64,000 nt of DNA from Siphonodentalium dalli (taxonomy: Eukaryota; Mollusca; Scaphopoda; Gadilida; Siphonodentaliidae), in the NCBI GenBank assembly GCA_032622095.1, contig CP136064.1, positions 145,837,797 to 145,901,796 of the forward strand. The letters are read 5' to 3'. The translations under genes and the position numbers were made by a program. Shown piece after piece: positions 53,516 to 63,393 of the stretch; within the stretch, counting starts at the first letter, position 1; every line of letters starts with the position of its first letter. The notes under the pieces are model-generated. The model did not search any database, was not told where the DNA came from, and worked only from the letters and a program-made list of their open reading frames with translations.

Positions 53516-53720
53516 ACATATATAAGAGAATGCATTGGCCTAACAATATTGACATTGTAAGCCAGTGCATTCTCTTATATATACAATACTCCCCATGGAA
53601 GTCTCACATATATAAGAGAATGCATTGGCCTAAATTTACCTCGACCCTGTAAGCCAGTGCATTCCCTTATATATGCTCACCATGGAAGTCTCACATATAT
53701 AAGATAATACACTGGCTGCC
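53516..53720. repeat. Tandem hairpin repeats (about 89-bp spacing)
   Basis: Hairpin 1 has arms 53518-53539 and 53561-53582 (22 bp, one mismatch, 21-base loop). Hairpin 2 has arms 53608-53629 and 53653-53674 (two mismatches). A third left arm is at about 53696-53716 and lacks a matching right arm. The arm contains 'ataagagaatgcattgg'. Single arms recur at 43728-43749 and about 54224-54250, and a further diverged hairpin at about 56993-57051. This is a small dispersed inverted-repeat family. Confidence 0.85.
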
Positions 53721-53819
53721 TTGCACATACTTTTTATGCTGCACCAGCGCAGATCCCGTTTATATGAAAGGGTTAAACAGTTTATTATAAATGTGATCTC
53801 ATAGTTGACCCCCACATCC

Positions 53820-54055
53820 CCTAGCTGTTCAACACTGACACGGCCATCTAACCTTTAACACATGCAATGTCCTCATTTTGTTAACACAGTGTCTAACCAT
53901 TCAAACTACGTCCTCTTCCTGTTAACACAACGTCCTCTATAGATTACACAATGTCCTCTAACTATTGAACACAGCACCCTCTAACTGCAACACAGCACCT
54001 CCGACTTAGTCACACTATGTCCTCCAACTATTCACACTACGTCCTCGAACAGTAG
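53820..54055. repeat. Degenerate minisatellite, about 25-30 bp unit
   Basis: Repeated variants of 'acacaatgtcctctaacta' spaced roughly 25-30 bp apart, with substitutions and length changes between units. Confidence 0.75.
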
Positions 54056-54187
54056 GAGAATCGAGAAAATAAAATCGCCAAAGGAATTGGCTAGCAATTT
54101 TCTACACTGGCACGAACTTTCAGTTAGATAAACCATATGTAAAGGCATGTCCTCGGAGGAAGGTCTTGAGTCACAGTCCTCTAATGG

Positions 54188-54212
54188 GTGTATGTATGTG
54201 TGTGTGTGTGTG
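54188..54212. repeat. GT-rich microsatellite
   Basis: A short (GT)n tract with an interrupting 'ta' at its start. Confidence 0.85.
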
Positions 54213-54250
54213 GGCGACTCGCCTGTATATATAAAGAGAATGTATTGGCA

Positions 54251-56514
54251 GAGTTTTTCGTCTAATTTCAGGAAGGTCCAGTCACAGAAGGGTTAAAACT
54301 TTAATATGATTGTCATCAAATTTGCATGGAGTTATAATGAGTTCAGAAATAATTCCTGCAAAACAAAGACTGGGTGAATCTGCCATGCCAGCACCATATG
54401 AAAAGCATAGGTGAAACTGACATGCCAGCACCATTGAAAAGCATAGGTGAAACCAGAATTCTGGAATAATCGACTAATCCAAAGAGATTTTCAGATTTTA
54501 TTAAGAATTTTCTAACATTCATACAATTCACTCAAGATGAGTATGATTTATGTAGCCAATGATCATAGTATACACCCACATTGACATTTTTGGTGCTATG
54601 GGCATGTCACACCCCATCACAGTTCAAGGAATTATAATATGCACTGTGGATCAGTACAGTGTTGGGATGAATGTTTATTTGAACTTGGAGAGACTAATCA
54701 TTCATGAATATTTAGATCTATTATTTAGATCTCGCTCGTCAGGATTATTTCACACTTTTGACTCGTCATCAGGGTATCTAATCATTGAGTTATTAGCAAG
54801 TTATGTTAGCAAAAAAAGTATATAGTATTACGTTTATGTTATGTGATAAATATCAGTTGTGCTGTAGGATGTGTTTTGAAATTTGATGCTACAATATGGC
54901 CAATGTGGATGTACATTAAATATCTGAAATAAATACTCAATGATTTGAATTACATGTCCAAAAGTTCTCAGTTATGTCAACAAATTTCTAGGCCAAGTTC
55001 AGGCCTCCAGGTTTCAAAATTATGTGTAACCTATATTTTGTTCGCCTGTTTTGTGCTTATGTAACCCATAGCATAGGTTAGCAGTTGATTTACAGCTGAT
55101 AATTATTTATCGCGAGATCAAAATTTATACAAATTTTGCATGTATAAATTTTGCATGACCTTTTTTTTGTTTGCAGCATTTTCATTTTAGATAACCTCCA
55201 GGCGAACTGAATGGAGTTAGTGTGATATATAAATTGAATTATTGTGTGTCTTTACAAAATATTTTGAAACTAGTGAAAAATGTTACCACAGACACTCCAA
55301 TACATAAAATGAATTTTTTGAAGAGACTATAATATAATAACAATCAGTCTTTTTTGTCTTTTGGATTTTCTTTAAAATGTAAAAAAACAAAACTGAAAAG
55401 ACAAACACCTATCATCATAGAGAATGAGCTGACATAGTATGGGTAAGCAGACGGAATAAATCTGTCATATTCTGTGTGCTGGAGAGGCCGCACTGATATC
55501 TGAAATAGAGAGAAGATTAATTAACATATAATTTGAGATAAGACATTTTTAAACCCTTTCTAGACTAAATGGATTCTCCCTTCAGTTATAAAGAAATATA
55601 AATTGTAATGGTTTATTATTCATTTGGCGGGGTGTCCAGGTAATACAAGAAGTCAATGACTGCAGACTATAAGGACTGGGAAGGCTGGCACTACAACAGT
55701 CAGTACTTGTCAAAATTACTTCAAAATAAGTAGTTAGAACTATACACACAGTTTAGAAATTAAATTGTCCACAGTGACATACATACACATTCTTGATTCA
55801 ATTAATTTGAAGGCAGAGTATTAAATCTGCAAGGACTGCCCCTTCTTGAATAACCAACTCAATTTGAGCAAACCTGATATGAGATTCAGATTTTTACATT
55901 TAATATGTGCACCATATGTGTTGGAAGCCAATTTTTTTTATTACACTAACATTCATCAGAAGATTTATTTTAATCTGAAAAGTGAATGTTATCAGGAACT
56001 AAATTATATGGGTAGTTCATACTCAAATTTAAATGTTAAAATAGTAGGATAAAACATACGAAGGGTATGAAAGGCTTTGGATAACCATACCGGTCAGTTA
56101 AGCTTAATGAAACTGTTCAATTTTGTCCTCATCAGAAGCCGAAACCTACCCCATGATATAGTGTTATAAAATAATAAATATAGTAACTGGGAGCCCTTCT
56201 CTTGATTTATATTGGTCTATAATTTTATATTCATTTTGGTATTTATAATTGGTTTTGGAAAACAAAATTGAATGTCATTGAAAAAATATGCAAACAACTC
56301 GCCATCCCCTCCCCTGTTGGCACATCCCTGTGAGAATAGGACATGTGGCATGATTTATTTGGATGCCTGACTAGTAACTCAGACAGGCAATTCAACACAC
56401 ACCACATGTTCTATTTGAGTAAATACATGTGTGTCCAACTATTATGAGTACACATAGACATATAAAGACTTTGGAAATAAAACAAATATACTAGTATATG
56501 GGTTAATACTACAT
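54251..56514. other. Low-copy intergenic or intronic sequence
   Basis: AT-rich DNA with frames below 90 codons, none with recognisable motifs. No RNA gene was identified by eye. Short local duplications occur near 54360-54450, where 'cagcaccat' and 'gaaaagcataggtgaaac' appear twice. Confidence 0.5.
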
Positions 56515-56518
56515 GTGT

Positions 56519-56772
56519 AACGACCCCAAAATTACTCGTTCCCATCTACATGTCTAGATTAACATCCATGACAAATTTCATGATGATCAGACGAACAGTA
56601 CGACCTGTAGCCCGTGCTAATGAATTGAATTTTGAAATCCAAAAACATGTTTTTTGGCCGAATGACCCCCAAAATGACTCGTTCCCATCTACATGTCAAT
56701 ATTAACTTCCACGACAAATTTCATGATGATCAGACGAACATTCCGGCCTGTAGTCTGTGCTAATATATTGAA
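56519..56772 (+). mobile_element. Diverged repeat B core units
   Basis: 'actcgttcccatctacatgt' and 'acgacctgtagcccg' mark one and a half core units, with loss of the usual 'gatggctgc' segment near 56640. They are followed by an unrelated insertion at about 56773. Confidence 0.8.
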
Positions 56773-57350
56773 CTAGCCGATGAGCCCGACGTTGTCCGGG
56801 CTATTCAAAAAACAAATTTCAAGTCGATAGCTCCACCCGTTTCCGAGATCTGGTCTGCGCATGCGCGAAGATGGCGTCGCACGGGCTCGCCAATACGACA
56901 ACGTCGACAGCCTGGTCAACCTAACGTACCAAGTTTCGTCCCGATCGGTCGAGAATCGTAGATTTGTATAAATGACAGACAACTTCAAAATATATATGAG
57001 ATAATACATTGGCCTTTATCTTGACCTTGTAAGCCAGTGCATTTTCTTATGCGGTATCTTTAATGCTGCACATAAGGGAGGGGCAACCCCCTCCCGTACC
57101 TACGCCCATCTCGGGCCTACGGCCCTTGGGATATGCCTTCGGCATATCATTGGTCCCGCAGTGCCGTTTTTTGTGACAGAGTGGAGAACGGGTGGTCTGA
57201 GCTTCTCCAAAACGCGACGCCGACGGTGTCCATGGGATTTTACCTTTGGATAGGAAGTTTGGTCTCGATCGGTCAACCCGTTTTCGATTCTATAAAGGAC
57301 ATACAGACAAGACAGACAAACAGAGGTCTTCAAAATATATATGAGATTAT
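56773..57350. mobile_element. Insertion made of two related modules within repeat B
   Basis: Two diverged copies share 'gatcggtc' (56943 and 57267) and 'caaaatatatatgagat' (56986 and 57331), so they are about 325-345 bp apart. Between them lie a diverged member of the hairpin family and three compact stem-loops. B core sequence resumes after the second copy at 'gaaatccaagatggcc'. The class of element is unknown. Confidence 0.6.
57076..57148. other. Three consecutive compact stem-loops
   Basis: Stem 1 is 57076-57095 (8 bp, 4-base loop), stem 2 is 57113-57125 (5 bp, 3-base loop) and stem 3 is 57130-57148 (8 bp, 3-base loop 'ttc'). All three stems are perfect. Their role is unknown. Confidence 0.8.
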
Positions 57351-57734
57351 GAAATCCAAGATGGCCACTGGCGGCCATGTTTTAGGAATGAATGACCCCA
57401 AAATGACTCGTTCCCATCTATATGTCATTGTCAACAGACATGACAAATTTCACAATGATCCGACCAAAGGTACGACATGTAGCCCGTGCCAAAGGATTTA
57501 GTCATGCAAAGAGTAAAATCCAAAATGGCTGCTGGTGGCCATGTTTTTTGGCCGAACGACCCCAAAATGACTCATTCCCATCTACATGTCAATGTCAACA
57601 GCTATGACAAATTTTATAATGATCCGACCAAAGGTATGACCTGTAGCCCGTGCTAAAGGAAATTGTTACGCATCACACACATGGACGACAAAGCCATGGC
57701 AATAGCTCAAACTTTACAAGGTAAAGTTGAGCTA
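57351..57734 (+). mobile_element. Repeat B core units and 3' tail
   Basis: Two core units with 'aagatggcc' and 'aaaatggctgctggtggcc' lead into the 3' tail: 'cacacatggacgacaaagcc', 'atggcaatagctcaaac' and a hairpin ending 'aaagttgagct'. This is the same tail as in the 3.3-kb B blocks, so it confirms the tail as the element's terminus. Confidence 0.82.
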
Positions 57735-58082
57735 AAAATGGTTGATTTATCGAAGCATGTGTGAATTATGTCAAAGGGCCATAACTCCATTAAAAAAAAT
57801 CAGATCAAACCCATATTCGAACTCGATCTGTATGTTGGGCTGAGAAACTCGCATACCAAATTTGGTTCCAATCAGATAAACGAATTTTTGAGTTATGGCA
57901 GAATGCGTGAATTTTAAGTTGAAAAAGGGCCATAACTCTGTGTAAAAAAAAAAGTCGGATGAAACCCATATTTGAACTTGAAATTGTTCCGATCGGATAG
58001 AACATTTTTGAGTTATCGCATTTACAGACAGACAAATGACGAGTGGTCAATCCGGATGTCGACACTATGTGTACACATAAAA
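57735..58082 (+). repeat. 'gggccataactc' repeat unit pair with terminal palindrome
   Basis: 'gggccataactc' occurs at 57776 and again about 151 bp later. It is followed by 'aacccatattcgaactcgat' or a variant and 'accaaatttggttccaat' or its remnant. The end is 'gacgagtggtcaatccgg' and the perfect 14-bp palindrome 'tatgtgtacacata' (58066-58079). It is related to 61641-62137. Confidence 0.8.
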
Positions 58083-58150
58083 AGATACCAAGTACTGATT
58101 GTCTTGAAGAACCACCAGCACCCCGATATGTTCCAGGATTTCTTTTTGTT

Positions 58151-58151
<1 letters not shown>

Positions 58152-58181
<30 letters not shown>
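58152..58181. repeat. Poly-C run (30 bases)
   Basis: Uninterrupted run of 30 C; the length is probably imprecise. Confidence 0.95.
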
Positions 58182-58183
<2 letters not shown>

Positions 58184-58529
58184 TCAGGAAATAATAGAAA
58201 TTTAGAATTACCTGTGTTGTACTGAAAAGCTTTGTGTATCCAACTCTGTTGTAGTCAACTCGGAACTGGAAAACTCCATATATATCGGGTACCATGAAGG
58301 CAGCTTCAAATCTATTAACTGTAGAAAAATAATATTCATAAGTGGCACTGAATCGCAATATAATGCAGATCATCCAAATACTACCAAATCCGCAGTAGAT
58401 TCATGTAATTTTAATTTGATTGGACAATTAGATAATATCTTTATCTGGATTCCAAAGCAATCATTGATTTCTAAGCCCAAAGGCAGGCATTAGGCCAATA
58501 CTTTTAAGTGAGATATTCATATGGCAACT
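58182..58529. other. Low-copy sequence, nothing recognised
   Basis: No gene, RNA or repeat that I can support. Confidence 0.4.
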
Positions 58530-58855
58530 TTAAATAAAAGGCCACGGTGGGCCACACATCCCCTGAATAAGGTGGCTTTAGTTGACAGGTGACTTTTTAG
58601 AAATAAAAACAAAAAAATTTGATTCTGGGAATGATCATTGAATCAATGTTTGCTTCGAACTGTCAATTTTGTTAACATATTTGATTAGACACCAGAACAA
58701 TAAAAGGCTGCGAGGCAACAAATCACCCATTTAAGTTGGCTTTATTTCACTGGTGACTTTCTTAGAAATGAAACATTTGACTGGGAAACAATCATTGAAT
58801 CAAACTTTGCTTCCAACTGTTTATGCTATTAACATATTTGATTAAATAGTTACAG
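58530..58855 (+). repeat. Two-unit tandem repeat, about 164 bp
   Basis: 'ggtggcttta' at 58571 and 'gttggcttta' at 58735 are 164 bp apart. The flanking words 'atcattgaatcaa' and 'taacatatttgatta' repeat with the same spacing. The two copies are diverged. Confidence 0.75.
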
Positions 58856-59259
58856 TTATCGGTCTCGGGTAGTCGATTCGGCTGTAGTCACGACTGGCAA
58901 CGACTGTATTGTCATTGAGGGATGAAAGATGAGTCATTTACATTGTATATTGTTCAGATTTATTAATTCGTGTCAGTTACACTTTAATATATTTTTCAAC
59001 GAGAGGCCGATCACGATCGGCAGATGTTTAACCCATACCTTGGTGATAGTGATTAGCTATTTTCATAAATCTGTATACCAATTTTTTCATGAGTATAAGC
59101 TTGCTATTAATTAATAGTTCCCAAGTGGAATCAGACTAATTGGGCAACTTGCTCACATAAACACAATATGACCATGGATGTGGCATTAAATTTCCAGACA
59201 CAATGTCTGCAAACAGCAGAATATTATTAAATATGGGGTAAATATTTTCAAAACCATTC
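58856..59259. other. Low-copy sequence, nothing recognised
   Basis: One 61-codon frame at 58929 without recognisable motifs; no repeat seen. Confidence 0.4.
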
Positions 59260-61224
59260 AATCAATACCAAAATTTATACAGGTGAAGAAATTTATGTGT
59301 CATGATTAACCTGGATGAGATTATAAAAGTTATCGGTGAGAAATATTTGACCAATAAGTAGTTTCAAGAATACCAGCACCATTATTATTCTGCAGCCCAA
59401 ATGCAATTGAGTGAATTTAAAAATAAGATATTTCATCTGATGATGAATATTGGTCAATTGGTGGCTTATAGAAATCCTTACTGAACCTGGTTCAAGGTGA
59501 AAGGGATAATTTAATATCTGCCTATCGGATATCATGTCTATGGAATGGGTTAATTTTAATTGCAAAATCCATGCAAGCGAAAAGTGGGTAACTCCAACAC
59601 AGATACATGTATGTGTTATAGAGTGATAAAGCTAAATAACCCAACCACAGTCAGACAGATGCACCATAGCTGTTAAAGATATTATAGTTATGAAATTAAG
59701 CACATAACAACTCTATTTATCTACTTCTTACATTGGAACCTGAGTCATAATATTGTTGTGTTAGCTACATATTAAAAAGTTAAGAGATCATTGAATTAGA
59801 GACCAATCAATACTTGAACATCTATACAAGTGATGGGTGTATAGACCTCGATATTAAATGTGATTGATAATGGTTGGATATAAAATATTTAAAAGCAGAA
59901 TTATTAGATAAGTAAAGGTGAGATATGAGAATGGTCCGATTGAAAATATTAGAGTCATAACATTGGATTGCATACAGTATATCTGTGGTTAACTTTATTC
60001 TAAGCTGATCATTTGAAAGATACAATGTCTATAAACAGCAGAATATCATTAAATATGCAAGGGAAAAGTGGATCACCATCAACCTGGACATAGAATAGGA
60101 GAATGATCACATGAAAAACATCAGAAGACCATATGATGTGCGGAGAGGGTTAATAATGTTCAATGATGTCATATGATGGAACTATGGAATGGGTGGGTTA
60201 ATTTATTTCTAAGTTACAGTGCGAGTGTAAACAAAAATGTCTATAAACAAAATGTCTGTAAAACATCCCAACAAATAAACAATGGACTATTCCAATTTGT
60301 AATTTTGGAATACAGTAGGTGTACATTAACTAATAATGAACCCGTTTCAACAAATGGGTTAACTTAATATTGCACAGAACAGAATAGAGACCCATCCATT
60401 AATTATATTCTTGACAGCCACCTGCAACCCACCAAGGCTATCTACCAGTAACTCAATCTGGTGTACAGCTAAAATAAATAAAACTAATAAGAGAGGCACT
60501 GTGTGAGACAACTTCTCTTAGAATCCAACACTGGCAGACAACAGCTATTTTAGTTACTTGAATTACAAATGGCCATAACTCTGTTAAAATATATCAGATC
60601 AAATTTGAACTTGATTTGTATTTTGGGTGAGGATCATATGTATCAAATTTGGTGCTGATCAGATGAAAATATTTAAGTCTTCACAGCTTGGATGAATTCT
60701 ATTTAAAAACAAGAGTGGAAAGGGTTAACAAAACAATACCAAAATCCATACAGATAAAGAACGTGCTAACAAAGACCTAGGTAAGAAATATGAGGCAGAT
60801 CATAAGCAAATTGTTTGACTTAGATGCATCAGATAGAATTTGTGTGCAGGGTTAATTATTTTCTAAATCGATCAACTGATCGATACCAAAAACTATACAG
60901 GCGAGGGGTGTGTCGTCATAAACCTACATTTCAAATATGAACACAATCGGACAAAAAAACACTTTGGTTATTGCATCGGATTGCACATGCCCATGTGTGG
61001 ATGCAAAGTGTTAATAATTTCTAAACCGATCAATCGATCTATACCAAAAACTATACAGGTGAGGGGTGTGTCATTGTAAACATGCACATGAAATTTGAAC
61101 ATGATCCGATAAAAGATACTCCAGTAATCGAATCGGATAGCAAGTGTCAGACGGACTGACGAACGACGGATGGTTGATCCGGACGTCAGCATTATGTGTA
61201 CCATACACCGTATGGGTACACATA
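59260..61224 (+). repeat. Old degenerate tandem repeat (about 158 bp) with terminal hairpin
   Basis: The clearest units carry 'taccaaaaactatacagg' at about 60882 and 61040 (158 bp apart), with 'gaggggtgtgtc' following. More diverged relatives lie near 59268, 59820 and 60740. The array ends with 'gacgaacgacggatggttga' and the hairpin 61193-61224, whose stems are 'tatgtgtaccata' and 'tatgggtacacata'. The same kind of tail ends the 'gggccataactc' repeats. Confidence 0.65.
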
Positions 61225-61620
61225 AAAATCAATTAATCAGTCAATACCAAAATCCTTAGAAGTGAATAGTGTGCAAAGATAACAATAGATAAGAGAATGA
61301 GGAAGCTTCCTTGTACATTATAGCAAGAGTCTCATACTGCCATTAATCAATTTGACAGATAGGATTAAACAATTCACCAGCCAGTGAGCAGTTGTTTATC
61401 TTTACCTTCATCTAACCACCCGTAGAGGTCTGAACCACATGTCATCAATCAATTAATAACATATTTCACTTGGAATGACATCTATAAAACGTACTCTCAT
61501 ATACTATGGATATTTGATGTTGGTAATTTATTGATATCATTATATTACATGCAACTATTGCAATAATATTTTATTTTCAAAAGAGGACATCACACCTAAT
61601 TATTGGTATAAAATTCAAAC
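61225..61620. other. Low-copy sequence, nothing recognised
   Basis: AT-rich, with no supported feature. Confidence 0.4.
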
Positions 61621-61640
61621 AAATGAAAGTGTCAATGACA

Positions 61641-62137
61641 TTTTTTAAATTTTTTTTTATTATTATTATAAAAGTTAACAAAAAAGTTATAATAAGTTCT
61701 TTTTAAAAAAATCAAAATTGTTTTTTTGTTTCCAATTTTTATCTTCGAAAAAGGGGTCATAACTCCTTTAAAATAAATCGGATCAAACCCATATTCGAAC
61801 TTGATCTGTATTTTGGGCTGTGAAACTCACATACCAAATTTGGTTCCAATCAGATAAAAATTGTTTTGAGTTATGGCAGAACGTGTGAATTCTAAGTAAA
61901 AAAAGGGCCATAACTCTGTAGAAAAAAAACTCGGATCAAACCCACATTCGAACTCGATCTGTATTTTGGCCTGAGAAACCCATATACAAAATTTGGTTCC
62001 AATTGGATAGAAAATGTTTGAGTTATAGCATTACATGTACAGTGTCTACGGACGGACAGAGAGAGAGATGGACAAACGACGAGTGGTCAATCCGGACGTC
62101 GACACTATGTGTACCATACTATGGTATGGGTACACAT
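61641..62137. mobile_element. 'gggccataactc'-type element flanked by 20-base direct repeats
   Basis: The identical 20-base sequence beginning 'aaatgaaagtg' is found at 61621-61640 and 62138-62157. Between them lie a T-rich stretch, two 'catAactc' units with 'accaaatttggttccaat', then 'gacgagtggtcaatccgg' and a hairpin (62106-62138). This looks like an insertion into the 5' end of a repeat B element with duplication of the target. Confidence 0.65.
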
Positions 62138-62276
62138 AAATGAAAGTGTCAATGACACTGTAGCTCAACTTGGAAAGGGAATAATTTAATGTGTTATTGT
62201 CGATGGAGTGATTAGGAATGTGGAAAGTTGAATGTCTAATACTAGTTCATCAACATGAAGAGATATATATATACAT
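62138..62276 (+). mobile_element. Repeat B 5' end, left of hAT-like element 2
   Basis: 'tgaaagtgtcaatgacac', 'gtagctcaacttgg' and 'ggaataatttaatgtg' match the B 5' end at 10905. It runs to 'atatacat', which is duplicated on the other side of the hAT-like insertion. Confidence 0.85.
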
Positions 62277-63393
62277 TAGGCTCCTGCGAATATTCGATAT
62301 TCGATTCGAGATTCGATTCGAAAGTCAAATTCGATTCGAATTCGAGTCGAAATTGCCAACTCGAAATTTCGAATATACTATGACGGAAAAGTAGGCTGTT
62401 TCAGGACAAGTACACACGTCGATCTTAGCTGTTTTGTGGCATTTAATTCCAGAAAATTATGTATATATGCACATTATAATTCTTGTTGTACATCGTACAT
62501 GCTATTAAATATAAGTATATCCAACAATTAGCCACGATAGGACGACTAAACACGTCTGAATTCTAGCTTTAAAATGGTAGCAAAAGCTCGCAGATTGCCA
62601 ATGGACCGACGACGCAGTAAATTATAATAGCTATGAGACTGAGCAACCGATAGCGTTATACATCGTCTATCCGATTCCGCGTTATGTAATATGGGTGAGA
62701 ATGTAAACAACACGTGTTTCTGGTGTCGAAAAGTGCATTTTGGCATTGTTCTCTTTTGAAGTTGACTTTCAGTTTCGGAGCTTTCTTTTACAATGGACAA
62801 AATGTCGTCCATCGTTCATGTTTATTTTAAACATGATAAAGCTGCAGGCAGTGCATGGACTTACACGTGTGATGAATGCAACATACATGGTGTATAAATC
62901 GCAAGCATCTGGGACAATGACCCATCTATGGAATAATCTGTTAAAGAGGCATCAACCACTACATGAAGAGGCTACACTGCGACTGTTGTTGCGTCTTCAA
63001 GTTTATCACAACGGGTGTTTCCGAATGCCGATTTGAATTTTGCATGTACATGCAAACTGTAGAAATTTCGTGTGATTTTAGTTCCGACAATCCGTTTAGT
63101 GGTAATATATTAATCATTGTGATGGCCACATGGACGTTTTAATCTGCTTTGTTTTCTCGACAATTATAAATTGAAGTTAATAGTATCTCAAACGACGGTT
63201 TATCGCCACATAAGTTGTGATGGAACTTCATGCATGTAGTTCATAGAACGTTTCACAAATCATCTAATCGTTGACAAAACATACCTAATTGAGAATGCAA
63301 CACACAGATATGATTCGATTCGATATTCGATTCGATTTCGTGAATTCGATTCGATATTCGATTCGATCAAAATATCCAATTCGCAGGACCCTA
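62277..63393 (+). mobile_element. hAT-like DNA transposon 2, internally deleted (1117 bp)
   Basis: The inverted termini are left 'taggctcctgcgaatattcg' and right (reverse complement) 'tagggtcctgcgaattggat', matching at 15 of the first 16 positions. They are flanked by a perfect 8-bp direct repeat, 'atatacat' (62269-62276 and 63394-63401). Subterminal regions are rich in 'attcgattcga' words. A related empty site is at about 11025-11045 ('gataaatatatataaaag'). Terminal structure, 8-bp duplication and the interior BED-finger remnant together support the hAT superfamily. The element is much shorter than usual autonomous elements and has no catalytic domain, so it is a deletion derivative. Confidence 0.92.
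62793..63036 (+). pseudogene. Frameshifted remnant of a hAT transposase N-terminus (BED-type zinc finger)
   Basis: From the ATG at 62793 the frame reads MDKMSSIVHVYF, then a W-T-Y-T-C-D-E-C segment with Cys codons at 62868 and 62877; it stops at 62895. In the next frame the sequence continues as SGTMTHLWNNLLKRHQPLH, with His codons at 62950 and 62962. Together these give the C-x2-C...H-x3-H ligands and the 'S-G-T...L-x-x-x-L-x-R-H' pattern typical of BED fingers, which bind DNA at the N-terminus of many hAT transposases. The 70 bases between the second Cys and the first His are not a multiple of three, so one frameshift separates the halves. After about residue 60 there is no recognisable catalytic region. 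A cellular BED-finger gene is unlikely given the transposon ends around it. Confidence 0.75.

Noticed and set aside
54559-54825. 88-codon frame as a possible gene
   Set aside because: No recognisable domain, no homologous repeat, no convincing splice context; the length is expected by chance in AT-rich DNA.
57973-58225. Frames with proline- or glycine-rich stretches
   Set aside because: They are produced by the 30-base C homopolymer at 58152-58181.
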